This document shows, one piece after another, positions 1-12,444 of a DNA stretch of 64,000 nt. Positions within the stretch are counted from its first letter, which is position 1. Each line of letters begins with the position of its first letter. Under the pieces are notes generated by a model. That model was given only the letters and a program-made list of their open reading frames with translations, made no database searches and was not told where the DNA came from. The stretch covers positions 13,452,077 to 13,516,076 of the forward strand of contig NC_092582.1 in assembly GCF_037975245.1 (NCBI RefSeq), given 5' to 3'. A program made the translations under genes and the position numbers. This stretch comes from Apostichopus japonicus. Its lineage: Eukaryota; Echinodermata; Holothuroidea; Aspidochirotida; Stichopodidae.

Positions 1-757
1 TCTTCACACCATTTAAAGGGATGTGTACTCAATGAGCTTGAGATGAACCGTGGTAACACATAGCTGAAAACAGACAATTCATGGGGAGGTGTATGAGTAA
101 TTACCAAGCTTTGTATGAAGGTTCAGCAAGAGGTCCTGAACTGAATGGGGTTGGCCTATTGAATGCCAATGTTACAAAAGATTAGCTAGGAGATGTTAAT
201 TTTCATGCAGCAATGACTAAACATCTCTATAGCTGTAATGTAATTTTGTTACATTAATGTTGAATGTTGCAGATTTCAATATTTTGATGAGACTCAAATG
301 TGTTTTCAGTTGTCTTTCATACACTTGTTTAAGTTTGTGGATTTTATGACTAACTGTACATGTCCTTGATAGATATTTTAAGTCTCTAGTTTGCATGATA
401 GAGTTAATACAGAGATACCTATGGCTGTGCCATGAATTTTCATAGCTACATTTGATTCGGCACAGTTTCCATACAATATATATGCAGAATACATGCATTT
501 GCTGTATGAATTCGTGGCTATAAGAATGACACAGCCACTTTAATAAAATTTTAGCTGATTACAAACAGGCACTATTGATAAGACATTTGCCTTAAGTACT
601 GTATATAAATTAAGAGGAGAAAACATGCGTCATGCCAACAACATTGATAAACAAAGTAACTCTGAAATAAAGAATAGAGATTATTAACTTTTGTATCATT
701 GCTATATATAGCTTGGAGTGCCATCTACCTAGCTGATGATTTCTTGCTGTGAAGCAT
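1..757. other. No gene recognised
   Basis: AT-rich sequence with many stops in all frames. The longest open frame is 93 codons on the minus strand (217-498). It has no recognisable motif and is rich in His, Ser and Ile codons typical of chance translation of AT-rich DNA. No tRNA, rRNA or repeat seen. Confidence 0.6.
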
Positions 758-759
758 CT

Positions 760-781
760 GTTGATGATGATGATGATGATA

Positions 782-832
<51 letters not shown>

Positions 833-1546
833 GTGGTGATGATGGTGATGATGGTGATGATGATGATGATGATGGTGATGATGGTGATGATGATGGTGGT
901 GATGATGGTGATGATGGTGATGATGATGATGATGGTGGTGATGATGGTGATGATGATGATGATGATGATGATGGTGGTGATGATGGTGATGATGGTGATG
1001 ATGATGATGATGATGATGGTGATGATGGTGATGATGGTGATGATGATGATGATGATGATGGTGGTGATGATGGTGATGATGGTGATGATGGTGATGATGG
1101 TGATGATGGTGATGATGGTGATGATGATGATGATGATGATGATGGTGGTGATGATGGTGATGATGGTGATGATGGTGATGATGATGATGATGATGATGGT
1201 GGTGATGATGGTGATGATGGTGATGATGGTGGTGATGGTGGTGGTGGTGGTGATGGTGGTGGTGATGGTGATGATGGTGATGATGATGATGATGATGATG
1301 GTGGTGATGATGGTGATGATGGTGATGATGGTGATGATGATGATGATGGTGGTGATGATGGTGATGATGGTGGTGATGGTGGTGATGGTGGTGGTGGTGG
1401 TGATGGTGGTGGTGATGGTGGTGGTGATGATGGTGATGATAGTGATGATGGTGATGATAGTGATGATGGTGGTGGTGATGATAGTGATGATAGTGATGAT
1501 GGTGATGATGGTGATGATAGTGATGATAGTGATGGTGGTGAGGGCT
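760..1546. repeat. Long GAT/GGT trinucleotide array
   Basis: About 780 bp made almost only of GAT and GGT triplets, with AGT replacing some triplets at the right end (from about 1440). The triplet phase is kept throughout. Runs of GAT of varying length are separated by GGTGATGATGGT-type blocks, so larger units recur, for example a run of about seven GAT followed by GGTGGTGATGATGGT. Because the phase never breaks, both strands show long open frames (Asp/Gly and Met/Val on +, His and Ser/Pro on -). These are by-products of the repeat. The left end is the purest (about 17 GAT) and the right end the most diverged. Confidence 0.95.
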
Positions 1547-1559
1547 CTGTTGATGCTTG

Positions 1560-2580
1560 TAGCACATACTATACAAAGGACTTATGATAAACAATTAGGA
1601 TTTGAGTAGATATATGTGTGTGATACAAATGTGATACTGTAGCTTATAAGTAACAAGGCATTTGATAGTAATAAGTCTTAGCAGCAGGAATGGTCTGTAA
1701 TGAATTAATCTGAATTATGTAGAACACTGGGCAGTTGGGGATTAGTTGTCCATTAAGTAGGTCACATATCTGTAATAGACAGGATCAAGGGGAGGATGGT
1801 GGGGTGGGGATGGGGTAGGGGAGGGTGTGTGATGGTGGTACAGATGGAAGATTGAATTTTTTTGAAAGGTTTAAGGGAAATATTCATGTTGGACAAAATG
1901 CAATTTGGTTCTATTCATTAACCACAGCTGGCAATTGCAGAGGTGTCAGAACTAAGCCAGTGTGTGGGAGGGGCTTAAGGGAGAGTAAGTGTTGCTGAAT
2001 GTTGAGGGGTATGTCTCACACATTACTGATTTCACTTTCATTTGTGTACGTACGTACTTAGTGAACAGATTTCATGCATTCATTGTAGCAATAAAAGTTT
2101 TGATATTGTTGTCCGTCAAGTGGTTTCTTTTAGTTAGAAAGTTTCAGATCTTCCAAATAGGGACTCTTTCCCTAGACACCACACTATTACTGTGTCATTT
2201 TAAAAAGGAACCATTGGCCTGTTTATCACTTTGGCCATTGACTCTTTCAATGTTCAAGCAATGACAGGCAACAAGCTAAGTCTGTAAATATCTTCCCCTC
2301 CAACTTCCTTTGTCCTATATCCTTAAAGAACAAAATATATGATGTCCTTTTTCTATATTGATTGTATGAAAAATTGATGAAACATCCATGCAAGCTATGT
2401 AGTAAAAAATGCTTCTATAGTAAATGTTGTCATCGAAAGCTGATGATTTAACACCTTGCCATGTTGAATATTACAAATCACTCGAACTGAAATAATAGAG
2501 AGAGAAATGAGTGAGCTTCTTTAAACTAACTCTGTCACATTTAAACTTACGTACATATTGTACGTATTAATTATTACAGC
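1560..2580. other. No gene recognised
   Basis: Unique-looking AT-rich sequence with a G-rich patch at about 1790-1850. Open frames of up to about 91 codons (1989-2264) have no domain or splice context that I can support. Confidence 0.55.
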
Positions 2581-4021
2581 CGAAACACGCATCTACTCAT
2601 CACTTTATTAGCGAGCCAGCATGATCAAAACAATATGACCCTTCATTTCAGCATTTCCATAGAGGTTACAATCTTTAGCCTCCCTCTGCATGGAAAGTAC
2701 TTTCCATTCAAGTTCACGTTTGTATTATTCTGTTCTATTTTAATCACGTATCCTGGCTGTATACGTTTGTTTTTTGGTCAGACCACCATCAAGCAAATAT
2801 TACTGATCGCTCAAAGTTTATTTGGAATTTCACAGCCCATGATTCCGAAATCAAAATTGCATCGGAAATACGTAAACTTCAACTGGAGCCCCTCGGAGCC
2901 GAGCATGCACATCAAAAAAGATTGGCTGCCTGTTGAAGCCCTTGTAGTTGCGAAGCAACGGAAATTAGCCAAATCAAAATTTGAACTCTTCGACTTAACC
3001 GTTCGAATCTGCCCACACAACCTTCGCATTAAAACATCTCATATATTTTGAAATCTTCATAAAAACATGTTACTCAAACACCGACTTCATATTTCCATCG
3101 TTACAGAAAAATAATGAAACAGATTCATTGATGTTCTGGAGTCTGATTGCGTTTTTGACCATTTTTTTTTTTTACTTTCTTATTCATCATCCTTTCTATT
3201 GCCGTTCGTAGATTCATTAAGGATTTTGTTTTTATGTTTTTTTTGGCCGAGCTCAAAGAGCACCACGACGACGATGACGACCGTAATATTTGATAAAAAC
3301 TTAAATAAAGCGTGGATCTGAAAACGCTGTGCTATGACGACAACAACATGTCTTCGTGGGCTGCCACAGGCCAAGTATAGTTTAACCTCAAAAGTGTAAA
3401 CCTCATTTGACACAACAGGTCGTAGTGATAACAGCCGTGGGGAATGTGCACAGTTCTTAGTATAAATCAATCGTCGGTTGGGATTGGAAAGTTGTACCGA
3501 GGAAAGCAAGGGATTCGATGACATGCTCACTATTGATTATTCATTGTAAACATCTCTCTTTGCAATGCTCCTCCTCACGATCCTCGTCAGAATTTTTTCT
3601 CTTTCTGTCTTCTCTTTTTGATTATTTCCACAAAAAAAGATAAATCATGGATTGACATTCCCAGACGTTGGTTGTTTTTTTTGCTTTTTTGAGTTGGTTT
3701 GCTGTGTTTGATAGAAACTTTTTTGAATTGAATGTGGGATGCAGGTTTGGGATTAAGGGAGTGGTAAGCCAGTGTACCATGAACTCCAATCAGGAGGATG
3801 TGTCTATTCTCGCACCAACTGTCTACGAAAAAAGTTCATTGAAATGGTGCGAAGATCCGTCGAAGGATTGTTACAGTGAATACTTTTGCTCTTGTCTCTA
3901 AAGAATTCAGCCACTGAGTCAACATACGACTCAAAGAAACGTTTCAGTATTCGGGAGGAGTCAGTTAATTTTTTGTTTTTAAACCTTTTTCTCGGATCGG
4001 AGAATCTTGGAAAAGTCGAAA
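2580..4021 (+). promoter_or_regulatory. Complex block upstream of a possible first exon
   Basis: This stretch is more complex in base usage and has more CpG than its surroundings, for example around 3240-3540 and 3770-3900. It contains no recognisable domain. The open frames at 2635-3051 (138 codons, +) and 3180-3530 (116 codons, -) do not resemble any family I know. A strong donor-like GTAAGC sits at 3762. A 5' untranslated or promoter region for the short ATG-plus-donor at 4022 is one reading, inferred from position and composition only. Confidence 0.2.
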
Positions 4022-4047
4022 ATGAGTGGAAGGAAGAGAGGAGTTTT
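4022..4047 (+). CDS. Possible short first coding exon (MSGRKRGV..)
   Basis: An ATG with A at -3 opens a short basic peptide, MSGRKRGV. After two further bases it meets a strong donor, GTGAGT, at 4048, so it would leave in phase 2. The candidate second exon at 46892 accepts phase 2 (TT+G giving Leu), as it does for the candidate at 27925. Nothing in eight codons allows a family assignment. Short ATG-to-donor combinations arise easily by chance, so this is only an entry to test against transcripts. Confidence 0.15.
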
Positions 4048-4197
4048 GTGAGTAAACTATTTATTTCGTTTCCCTTTTCTTCAGGAATCTGTCTCTTGTA
4101 TATTTCCTTGTTCGATTTTGGTATAGAGAAAGTTTTAAGTGAGTTTTTACTCCGAAAATGTACAAATATTTTGTATCTTGTATATAAGCACGCTTAG

Positions 4198-5214
4198 AAT
4201 TCTGTCAGTATATATATTTGGTGGATTGAATCATGTATCAATCGACCAAATTATTTTAATGAAACTATCATTTAGGGTGAGCTTTTCAAGGACTTAGCCT
4301 ACTTTTCATTGTACTGTTGTCTATATGGACTATTTAAACTTCATACTTTTGAAATAAGTCTGAAAAGAACCATATAATTTGTTCAAGGTAGCCTGCAACC
4401 AGTTTATTTAGTTCAGTATCAGTGAATAGTCCATTTTGGACATTCTGTATGTATCTAAGCAACGTATTAATGGCAAATATTACAGCTCCTGAAAGTTGTT
4501 GTTAATTTAATCAGTAATGTTTGAGCTTGCATGTTATTTGTTATTCCAATTGTTTCCAAGTTTGCAAAATTGAACGAGTGACAAATTTGTCAAATTGCTT
4601 CAAATTGTGTCTCCCTACATGTTTTAGGCACCTACAAACACAACAGTATCTTGAGACGATAAGAATCATAAATGATTCCTTTTGATTACAGAAGACAATT
4701 CTATATGTTTGGTAAATTTATTCGCTGCGAACTTGACTTGTTTCATAGCCAACAAATGTAAGTGTTTGATTTTATACAGAAGTGATATATGCAGATGGTT
4801 TCAGCTAATGTTAGATATAGTTTTATAAGTTTTGTCTATAGTGAGTTCTCTGCTCATACACTGGTGTTGTAGTTTGTACATTCATACATGTAATTAGTAT
4901 TATCAAGTAACATAACAATGAAACATGGTCTATGCCTGGCCGTTCCAATATTGTTGATATGGAATTTTTTATATTTTTTATTTGTACTTTGGTTTTAAAT
5001 CTTTTAGATATTGTAAAGTTTAAGATATGTACCCTATACACAAATGGACTAGTATTGAAAATTGAAATAATAATGATTGAAGGACACAAAATGTGTCTCA
5101 AGCATTGGTACATACTTTATTTGATATAATTTGATATTATTGTACACACAGTTCTACATACAGCATATAGCTACAGTATGAAAATTTGCATGATGATTTA
5201 ACAATTACTACATG
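4198..5214. other. No gene recognised
   Basis: AT-rich sequence. The open frames of 96 codons (-, 4823-5113) and 65 codons (+, 4932-5129) overlap antiparallel and show no motif. No repeat family recognised. Confidence 0.55.
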
Positions 5215-5490
5215 TAATAATAATAATGGACATTTATAATGCGCCGGTATCCGTCAAAAAAGACGCTCATGGCGCAGTGACACAAACAGTGCGACAGCTA
5301 AACAAAAAACAGTAAACATAGTACAACACAAAAATGGGCAACAATGAACAATTAAATAAACAGTTGTCATCAGATGAGTCTTGAGAGAGCGTTTAAAAGA
5401 AGCAAGAGATGGACTGTGTTTTACATATTCTGGAAGGCTGTTCCACAGAGAAGGGGCAGCAGCAGCAAAGCTCTTGTGCCCCATGATCGA
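5215..5490 (-). mobile_element. 5'-truncated L2/CR1-like LINE, ORF2 C-terminus and tail
   Basis: On the minus strand, 5484-5254 encodes the end of a non-LTR retrotransposon ORF2 protein. The motif AAAAPSLWNSLPEYV is followed by a spacer and FKRSLKTHL, the conserved region after the reverse transcriptase domain in L2/CR1/Jockey-type elements. The frame is closed by a TGA just upstream, so everything before about 5490 (endonuclease and RT) is absent. Downstream on the minus strand come a GCGCCATGAGCG / CGGCGCATTATAAATG tail and a short ATT repeat (to about 5215), the usual 3' end of these elements. It is a dead copy from 5'-truncated insertion. Exact clade not determined. Confidence 0.85.
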
Positions 5491-5882
5491 TTTTAGCGAT
5501 TTTCACACAGAAGTAATTTATTGTGTGATCTCATGAAACTGCAATTTGCGTGACATGGTTGCAGAAGTTTTGACAAGTAGAATGGCAAAGTTCTAACAAA
5601 ATAGCGATATGTGAAAATAGTTAATGAATATGATTGTTTCTTCTCAGCCAGCATGCATGACAACACCTGTATAGCCCCATATACTAGAGTAGTTAGCTAT
5701 TGCACAATTCTATTTGATTTTCATCATAGCCTACACTATCTGTTGATGCTTTATGCCTTAAAAATAGCATTGGTTACAGCTCTGTATTGGTTGAGGAAAT
5801 AGGCCTGACATTATGAAACCTCCAAAACATTACCACCCTATTATAACTACACATATAGGACTCAATTAGACATCGTCACTTA
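5491..5882. other. No gene recognised
   Basis: Short AT-rich interval between a LINE tail and a SINE. The 63-codon open frame at 5611 has no recognisable content. Confidence 0.5.
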
Positions 5883-6124
5883 GGGAGTGTTAGCACAGTG
5901 GTTAAAGCCGGTGCCTTTCAATCATAAGGTCCCGAGTTCGAGTCACTCCAAGTTTAATGACTGTCGTCCAGTTACAGAGTTGTTGACAATTGACAATTCA
6001 TAATCATGGACGTTAAAATATGAATCTAGGAGACTGACTTCGGTCAGCTTGCGGCTTTGATAAGCCAATGATTGCTTCTTCGCGAGTTCCTGCTTGCAGG
6101 AGGATCTGAAATACATACATACAT
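5883..6124 (+). mobile_element. tRNA-derived SINE, copy 1
   Basis: Starts GGGAGTGTTAGCACAGTGG, an RNA polymerase III A-box-like sequence. About 40 bp later comes a B box, GAGTTCGAGTCACTCC. A body shared with the copies at 28336 and 45132 follows (TTACAGAGTTGTTGACAATT, then GACTTCGGTCAGCTTGCGGC and GATAAGCCAATGATTGCTTC), ending in an ACAT repeat. The head resembles a tRNA but does not fold into a proper cloverleaf, so it is not a tRNA gene. Length is about 242 bp. The copies have diverged at scattered positions, so the insertion is probably not recent. Confidence 0.85.
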
Positions 6125-6750
6125 ATTCTAAATGGATTCAATTTTGTAGATTTTTAGTGCAAGTGTCACATACATGATATATGACCTAGACTAGAGGTGA
6201 AGATCTTTGAGTTTATATTTCATTATGGATAACATGTCAATGGAAAGAATAATGTTTATATATCTCACTTAAATTCATTTTCCCCAATATTTGATACATT
6301 AAGGTCTTACCAGACACTGAGTGACGATGAAGCAGTTGGTTGCATAATTTCATTAATTAATGTACAGATATATCCCTTGCTGAAGTTTTTAGCTGTACAA
6401 ATTTCAAAATTTAACTCATAAAGTTATGTTTCGTGTAGCACCCATAATGAGGTCTATCAAAATTGAAAGCCCCCATATATTCTGCAGAGGTGTTTAAAAC
6501 CCATCCAACTATCTCATTCCTTACTCTAATCTACTTACAACAATTCAAACATTGTTTCTGTTAGGTATACGTAAGCCCTTGACCCTTTCACTTTAGGAAA
6601 TGGAAAACAGTGATTTGTAGACTAATTTCAGTTTTAATAATTTCCCAAGAAGAAATTTGTGCAATTTTGAAGAGTAAATAAGCTAGTTGATGCTGAAGTT
6701 GTTGTCACAAGATAGTAAAGAATAACCTTGAGCAAATTTTTAATCGCTGT
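6125..6750. other. No gene recognised
   Basis: AT-rich sequence with no long frame, RNA gene or repeat that I can identify. Confidence 0.5.
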
Positions 6751-6751
6751 A

Positions 6752-7090
6752 CTGTCATCTGAGACGACCAATTTTTTGTTTGGAGAACCAAAATCAGCTG
6801 TGGAGGTCATTGTCCATGGAAGACTAGTAGATTACATCAAACTCAGATTGCACTGTAACTAAATAATGCTAAATAGGTAAAAATGATCGATATATCACTC
6901 CCAAAGCTGGGATTCTATATCCCAACCTACACTCTCTCCTATAGTGTACATATTGGTCATTGTTATTTCACAAAGTTCTTTGGACAACCAAACTTGCTGT
7001 TCGTACAACCAAACTGTAAGGTGTTGTTAAATTGTCTGAGGAACAACCAGAAAATAATCTCTTCAAAATTTGCCCTGCAACCCTAAGAGT
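6752..7090 (-). repeat. Dispersed repeat pieces, inverted relative to 10.0-10.7 kb
   Basis: 6752-6817 (with AAAATCAGCTGTGGAGGTC) matches the reverse complement of 10604-10674 (CCACAGCTGATTTTAGTCGT). 6995-7085 (ACAACCAGAAAATAATCTC, TTTGCCCTGCA) matches the reverse complement of about 10055-10120. The two blocks keep the same order, so both loci are copies of one element of unknown class with unequal internal spacing. Similarity is imperfect. No coding content. Confidence 0.5.
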
Positions 7091-7094
7091 GTGT

Positions 7095-10050
7095 GTACAC
7101 TGGCTAGTGGTTACGGTCAGGAAGGGACGAAGTTGGATTAGGGTATGTGTCTTTGGATAGGTTTGCCAGGAATTGAACACTGCTAGGATTCATTGGTAGT
7201 TTTGTCTTGTTTCTTTTCTATCTTATCAGGAGTGCATTTTTCATCACAAATCTAGAAATGTTTTCTGTCCTTCTTCAAACTCTACTTATATACCTACAGT
7301 ATAACTACTTTTGCAAAATAATGATCAGTGGAGTAGGAATTAGGCGTCAAAATGTGAGGGGGCAGAAACACATCTGATGTCAGGGTTTTATCCCAAATGA
7401 AGTTTTATTTTGTAGATTTGCTATATTGCAATGGACCATTTGACACTTAGGTAGAAACTTTCCACTATTTAATCTCCAAATTTCTCAAGTTTTCTCAATT
7501 GTATGAATTTGTTTCCATGATTGACATTTTTGACTTATCACATCAAAATTGTGACTTTTTGTCGAAAATTTGAGACAATAGAATAGATAGATTTACTTTG
7601 AGGTGTCTTAAACAAAATAGTTGATCATTTGATTGCCTGAGAAATAGGAGTGCCCTGAACTTTTCAAAAATATTCTGAAAAGTTTTTCAAAAGTTGCAAA
7701 TTGACCTAGAGAAATTATGACCTTCAGAGCATTTTGCTGATAATGAGTATTAAATTAGACAATCACACATCTCAGTGAAGGACAGTACCTTAACTTTGAG
7801 TGGCAGTATCAACTGACCATATGTATGATCAATTATAATGCTCAGCTTCCTTCCAAATTTTAGGAAAATCCTAGTGACCAATATAGTGCTCAGGTTTTTG
7901 GCTAAATTTGATCTATAGCTTTTACAAAACCTGCCAAGTATTACTCCAACTAGGATGGCAATTGATCAACCTAAAGCTGCCCAAGTTCCATACATGTGTC
8001 GTTAATAATACTCATATACAGGTTAACGAACAAAAAACTAATTCATAACGTTCAACATGGGGATCTCAATCCCACACTATATTCAGATGTGAAAACTGAT
8101 TAAAAAATTATCAGACATTTACGTCAACAGTTGACTTTTAAATTATAGTATGAACTAGCATCCAAAAATTGATCAAAAACTCTGCTTTAGAATAAACTAC
8201 AATCTCCAAATTAACATCACATGACAACTGTTTATAGCCAACTTGCAGTTAAAGTTAAAATGTTTGAAGTTTTCCCCAATTCCACTCATTTGTCAATTTT
8301 GTGGACTAACCTAAATTTGCAGATAAACGAAGAATAAATAGGTGTCATCGCCATTTGTGATAACTCGGAAGTTTATATGGGTGTTGAAATTTAGTACATG
8401 CGCTTGGAAATAGTTTCATACAACGGAAGTCCCGATAAATTAAAGACTGCCGTTAGAGCATTTTGTCAGAAAGTGACACCAACAAAATGTGACAAATGTC
8501 AATAGGTTGATGAGAGCGTAATAAAAAAGTCAATAATCCTGAATAAGTAAAAAGTGGTAAAGCTGAAAAGGGCGCCCGCAGTCCATTTGAGTCAGTCCGT
8601 CTGTTAATAAAGGGAAAGGGGGAGATGACTAAGGGGCGAGAGAGAGAGGGGGGGGGGGTTGTGCCCAACTTGTCAAATGAAAAGAGTTGTTTTTGTGTTT
8701 GTTTCAAACCATATCCTCTGTTATCATGACTCATTATCATTCTCACATTGTGAAATGTTTATTTACTACGCATCAAATCAACAATATATAACCATTTAAC
8801 TTACATTAATAAGAAATAAATTTACTGTTCTAAATGCTCGTAATTTGCATTTGACCTTTCGTTTGACCTTGAGAATAAACTGAAGCAGTGATATGATGTC
8901 TCATTTATAGAATGTTGAAGTCTAACTGTTACACATTAAAGACTTTCTCTTCTTCATAGGATAACATGGAAAAAAATCCATTCTTTGACCAACAAAAATC
9001 TTTTCTTCTGCAGAATCAGCATTGATTTTATAAATCATGATTTATTTTTCTGTTTAGCTATCTGTACAAGTCTTCATATTCCCCACCTCCCATATCCCCC
9101 CCCCCAAATCATAATAATAATAATTTTGCGACTCATGAGTGGGTTATAACAACCTACCACTTGGAGAAACCATAAATGGTGCAGATGATATATGAAAACT
9201 TTATTGATTTGCAGCTAGCTGTGAGATGAGTATATACAGCTCTTCTAACCTTGCCGCCATTCAGATGATCTTAGATATTAAAGCTTTACCATCATGTAAA
9301 TGATAGATTTGATGTTTCGCCCGGAGGTTTTATAATAAGTTTCCATTAGTATACACATAGTCGCCACTAATGGTGTCCTTGTCTCCTGCTTCCCTTCAAC
9401 TCATTGAACCGAATCAATAAAAGCCACAAAATAATTACAAATGGGTAGTCATGTGCACTTTACAATAACCTTCAATGTAATCTTATATCTAAATTATTAA
9501 TGCGAGAGGCTGGGTTGTCTTTACCGTGCCGGTACCTCTCGCCACACAAATTACACTGGAGTAAACAAAATGTATTCTCAGTTGAAGTATGTATATACAT
9601 GTATACCACCAGATATTATTTATTTACCCCAAAAAAAAAAAAATGGTAAAATAAAATAATCATAAAAATAAAAGTCAGATTTGGAAACAGATACTTAAAC
9701 ATACAGCAATCTAATAGCAGTTAAGTAGTATCAATGTAAAAAATATCTAGTCTAGACTTCTTGACTTTTACAAGCCTAAACTTTATATATTTTAGCTAAA
9801 ATATGCATCTACCGTGCCACGAGTCAACTAATGACCCATAAATTTGACATCGTACGTGCGTTCAGCAACCGGTCACTGCTGGTCAATGACCAAAATTGTG
9901 TATTTTATTGGGGACTTTGTTATCCTTTCGAAGCTGTGTATTTAGTAATCATCCCTAGCAGACATCGTTTGGTGTTCACATCAGTGTTGTGAGGAGACAG
10001 GTAAGCTGGTCGCTCATAAATATCTAAACCTGTAAAGTTTTGGAATTTGT
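7095..10050. other. No gene recognised
   Basis: About 3 kb of AT-rich sequence without a supportable gene. There are short poly-G (about 8650) and poly-C (about 9100) tracts and an A-run at 9632. A minus-strand frame of 97 codons (8453-8746) lacks any motif. The CATAATAATAATAAT at 9110 resembles an old retroelement tail, but nothing next to it identifies an element. Confidence 0.5.
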
Positions 10051-10054
10051 AATT

Positions 10055-10675
10055 ATGTATGCAGGGCAAAATTTTCAGGAATTTTTCTGGTTGTCCCCTC
10101 AGATGGACGTACAACCAGGTCTGACACTTTGCTCGTAGCAAAAGAATGACCAATATGTATACTGTAGGAGAGATGTGTAATTTGGTGAATATAGAACACC
10201 AGCTTTGGGTCAGCGAAGCTCTCCTTCAGGAGGATTAGAGGACCATACCGGGGGGGGGGGGACGAGACTAGAAAAGCTATGCTTATTCTGGTTCCTCTAC
10301 CATCACGTTATCTGTTTCGTTCATCCTACATCAGCATCAGTCTGAACAATTGATGCAAACCGTGTCTTATCTATGCAAGTATGTAAAATAGTAATGAAAC
10401 TTTGATTTTTTTGTTTGTTTGTTTGTTGTGAAATGGTAGAAATAAATAAACTTAACTTAAAAAAGTAAACTATACTACTATTTTTTATTTTATTTCAGCA
10501 TGGTGGGTGCCACCAATTTATTATTTTATCTATGTGGGGGCCAGGGCTAGGGGGGGGAGGTATTTAGTTACAATGTAATCTGAAGTTGATGTAAACCACA
10601 AATCATCTGCCGGACATCCACCACAGCTGATTTTAGTCGTCCAAACATAAATTTGGTCTTCTTGGCCGACTGTGC
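10055..10675 (+). repeat. Dispersed repeat locus of unknown class
   Basis: Contains a block at about 10060-10245 (AAGAATGACCAATATGTATA, ACTGTAGGAGAGATGTG, TTTGGTGA) that recurs, diverged, at 55900-56045. A further block at 10604-10674 is shared with 6752-6817 in inverted orientation. A poly-G run at 10251-10261 is followed by TTCTGGTTCCTCTAC, which recurs beside a poly-G run at about 37790-37890. No open frame or terminal repeats seen, so the class is unknown. Confidence 0.45.
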
Positions 10676-11200
10676 GTGCAACCATCAAATATTTGCCCAA
10701 CGTACTCGTATATTGTTCTGTTCATTCCTTACATTGTCTAGCTGCAGTGTTGTTTGCTCAATACCACCCTCTACCTTGCACTTTCTGACACAGTCATTTA
10801 TTATATACTGATTCAATGACATCAATATTAGTTTTCCTCCTTCTACTCTGTATGATTTGTGCCATCATAATTATTACTTTCCCTTCTGCAACGATTATCA
10901 ATTTTGTACTGACTGATAACTGCTTTTAATACTATTCATTGGGAATACATAGCAATTGATATGGTTTATGACATCATTCTATGATCTTTTGCTATTTTTG
11001 TCAATTTTTGCTAAGATGGATTTCAAATATTAGGAACAGCAGTAGTTCTGCAGTTGATACAATCTTTAAAGAATATGAGTTTTTAGTAGATTTTTTCAAC
11101 CTAAATTTTTTTTATAGTATATATACCTGTGCAAATTAGATACTGGTAAATTCAAGTGCAAATGGTAAGAATATGAAATGAATGAGCAACACTAGTCAAA
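10676..11200. other. No gene recognised
   Basis: AT-rich, no supportable feature. Confidence 0.45.
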
Positions 11201-11202
11201 CA

Positions 11203-11300
11203 GATTATTATTATTATTACACGAAATTTATAAAGCGCCTTATTCAATTGAAAAATTGCTCTAAAGCGCTTTACAACAAAAGATAAAAACTTGTTAAAAG
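11203..11300 (-). mobile_element. LINE/SINE 3' tail remnant
   Basis: Read on the minus strand, this is TTGTAAAGCGCTTTAGAGCA, an AT-rich spacer, AGGCGCTTTATAAATTTCG, and an ATT/AAT trinucleotide tail. It is the same arrangement as the LINE tail at 12706-12785 (AAAGCGCTTTGAGCAG ... GGCGCTATATAAGT and ATT repeat). Nothing coding from the element is recognisable upstream (to the right), so it is a tail-only, heavily truncated copy or a SINE that shares the tail. Confidence 0.65.
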
Positions 11301-12440
11301 TATAACAGTTAAAACGGTTATAAAAGATAAGATTGTATAGAAAAATAAATGATAGAAATGTTAAAAAAGAAAAAGAAAAATTATGACTAAAATACAATAA
11401 TAACACCTGAATTAAGTATGTACAGCAAGTATAAAAATAAACAGATGAATACTTATCGAAGCTACGGTGACCCTAGAGAACATTTTGAAAGTTTAATACA
11501 AAACAAAAGTGGCGAATACTGTAAAAATAACAGCACAAGAGAGAGTAAGGAAAGTAAGATAGAGAGATGGAGTTATGATTGCTCAAGGCAAGAGCTAGAG
11601 ATAAAGACAGAGGTATAGATGAGCAGAAAATATAAACAGTAATAAAAATCAGGTTAATTATAGACAGTGATATGCAATATTTTAGTGAAAACCAACAATT
11701 TTATTGATGTCATTGTCTTACAGAATAGAAAATGCTGAGTACAGATCATGTAGATATTTTACTTTTTGAGTAAAATTCATGCAAAATATGTGAATACTCC
11801 TTCAAAGGTCATTAATACAGTATTGTCTTCAAGTTATTGCTTCCATTTAGTTGCCTCTGCTGTCTTATTTTGGCTTGAAAGGTTAAACAGTAAATGGTCA
11901 CTCGTTCTGCAGCCCAATTATTAACTTGTATATTGCTTCTAGTACAGTATATTTGCAGCCGACTGATGGTTTAGCCAAAATCTGTCGCAGAATATTTAAA
12001 TCTGAGAATTTACTCTATGTGGTTCTATTCTATGACTAGGATTGATGGTTTGGCAATTTATGAATATTTCCTGTATTTTCTTCTTGACACATATATTGCA
12101 TAGTTAGCATGTATACGTTGAATTCACTATACACACATATGTTGCATTAAAGTGTATAATTCATATAAACTAAAAATGGGCAAACCAAAAAAGTAATTAA
12201 GAACATTTACATAATTCCTCAGTTTATTTTATAGTCATGCATGCATCCTTACAAAGTCCATGAAAATATGATATTACAAATAAAACTCAGTGTTATACGT
12301 ATGGATCATAAGAACGTATTATTATATATGTATGCATGTCTTGCGATGTATGAAATGATGGAAAACGAGAGCATACAGTTCTCCCCATACAGAAGTAATC
12401 AATCAACCCACTAAAGTCATCCCTACAGACCGATGTGTCT
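11301..12440. other. No gene recognised
   Basis: A-rich on the + strand near 11300-11650. The 66-codon frame at 11418 is lysine/glutamate/serine-rich and motif-free. No other signal. Confidence 0.45.
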
Positions 12441-12444
12441 ATAG

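Noticed and set aside
725-1609. Poly-His, Ser/Pro, Asp/Gly and Met/Val open frames of nearly 290 codons
   Set aside because: All come from one triplet microsatellite that lacks stops in those frames. No start context, splice signal or unique flanking domain.
2635-3051. 138-codon + frame and the 72-codon frame opposite it
   Set aside because: Antiparallel overlapping frames with no recognisable motif or splice support; likely chance.
5885-5955. tRNA gene
   Set aside because: A and B boxes are present but the cloverleaf is incomplete and the segment is the head of a repeated SINE.
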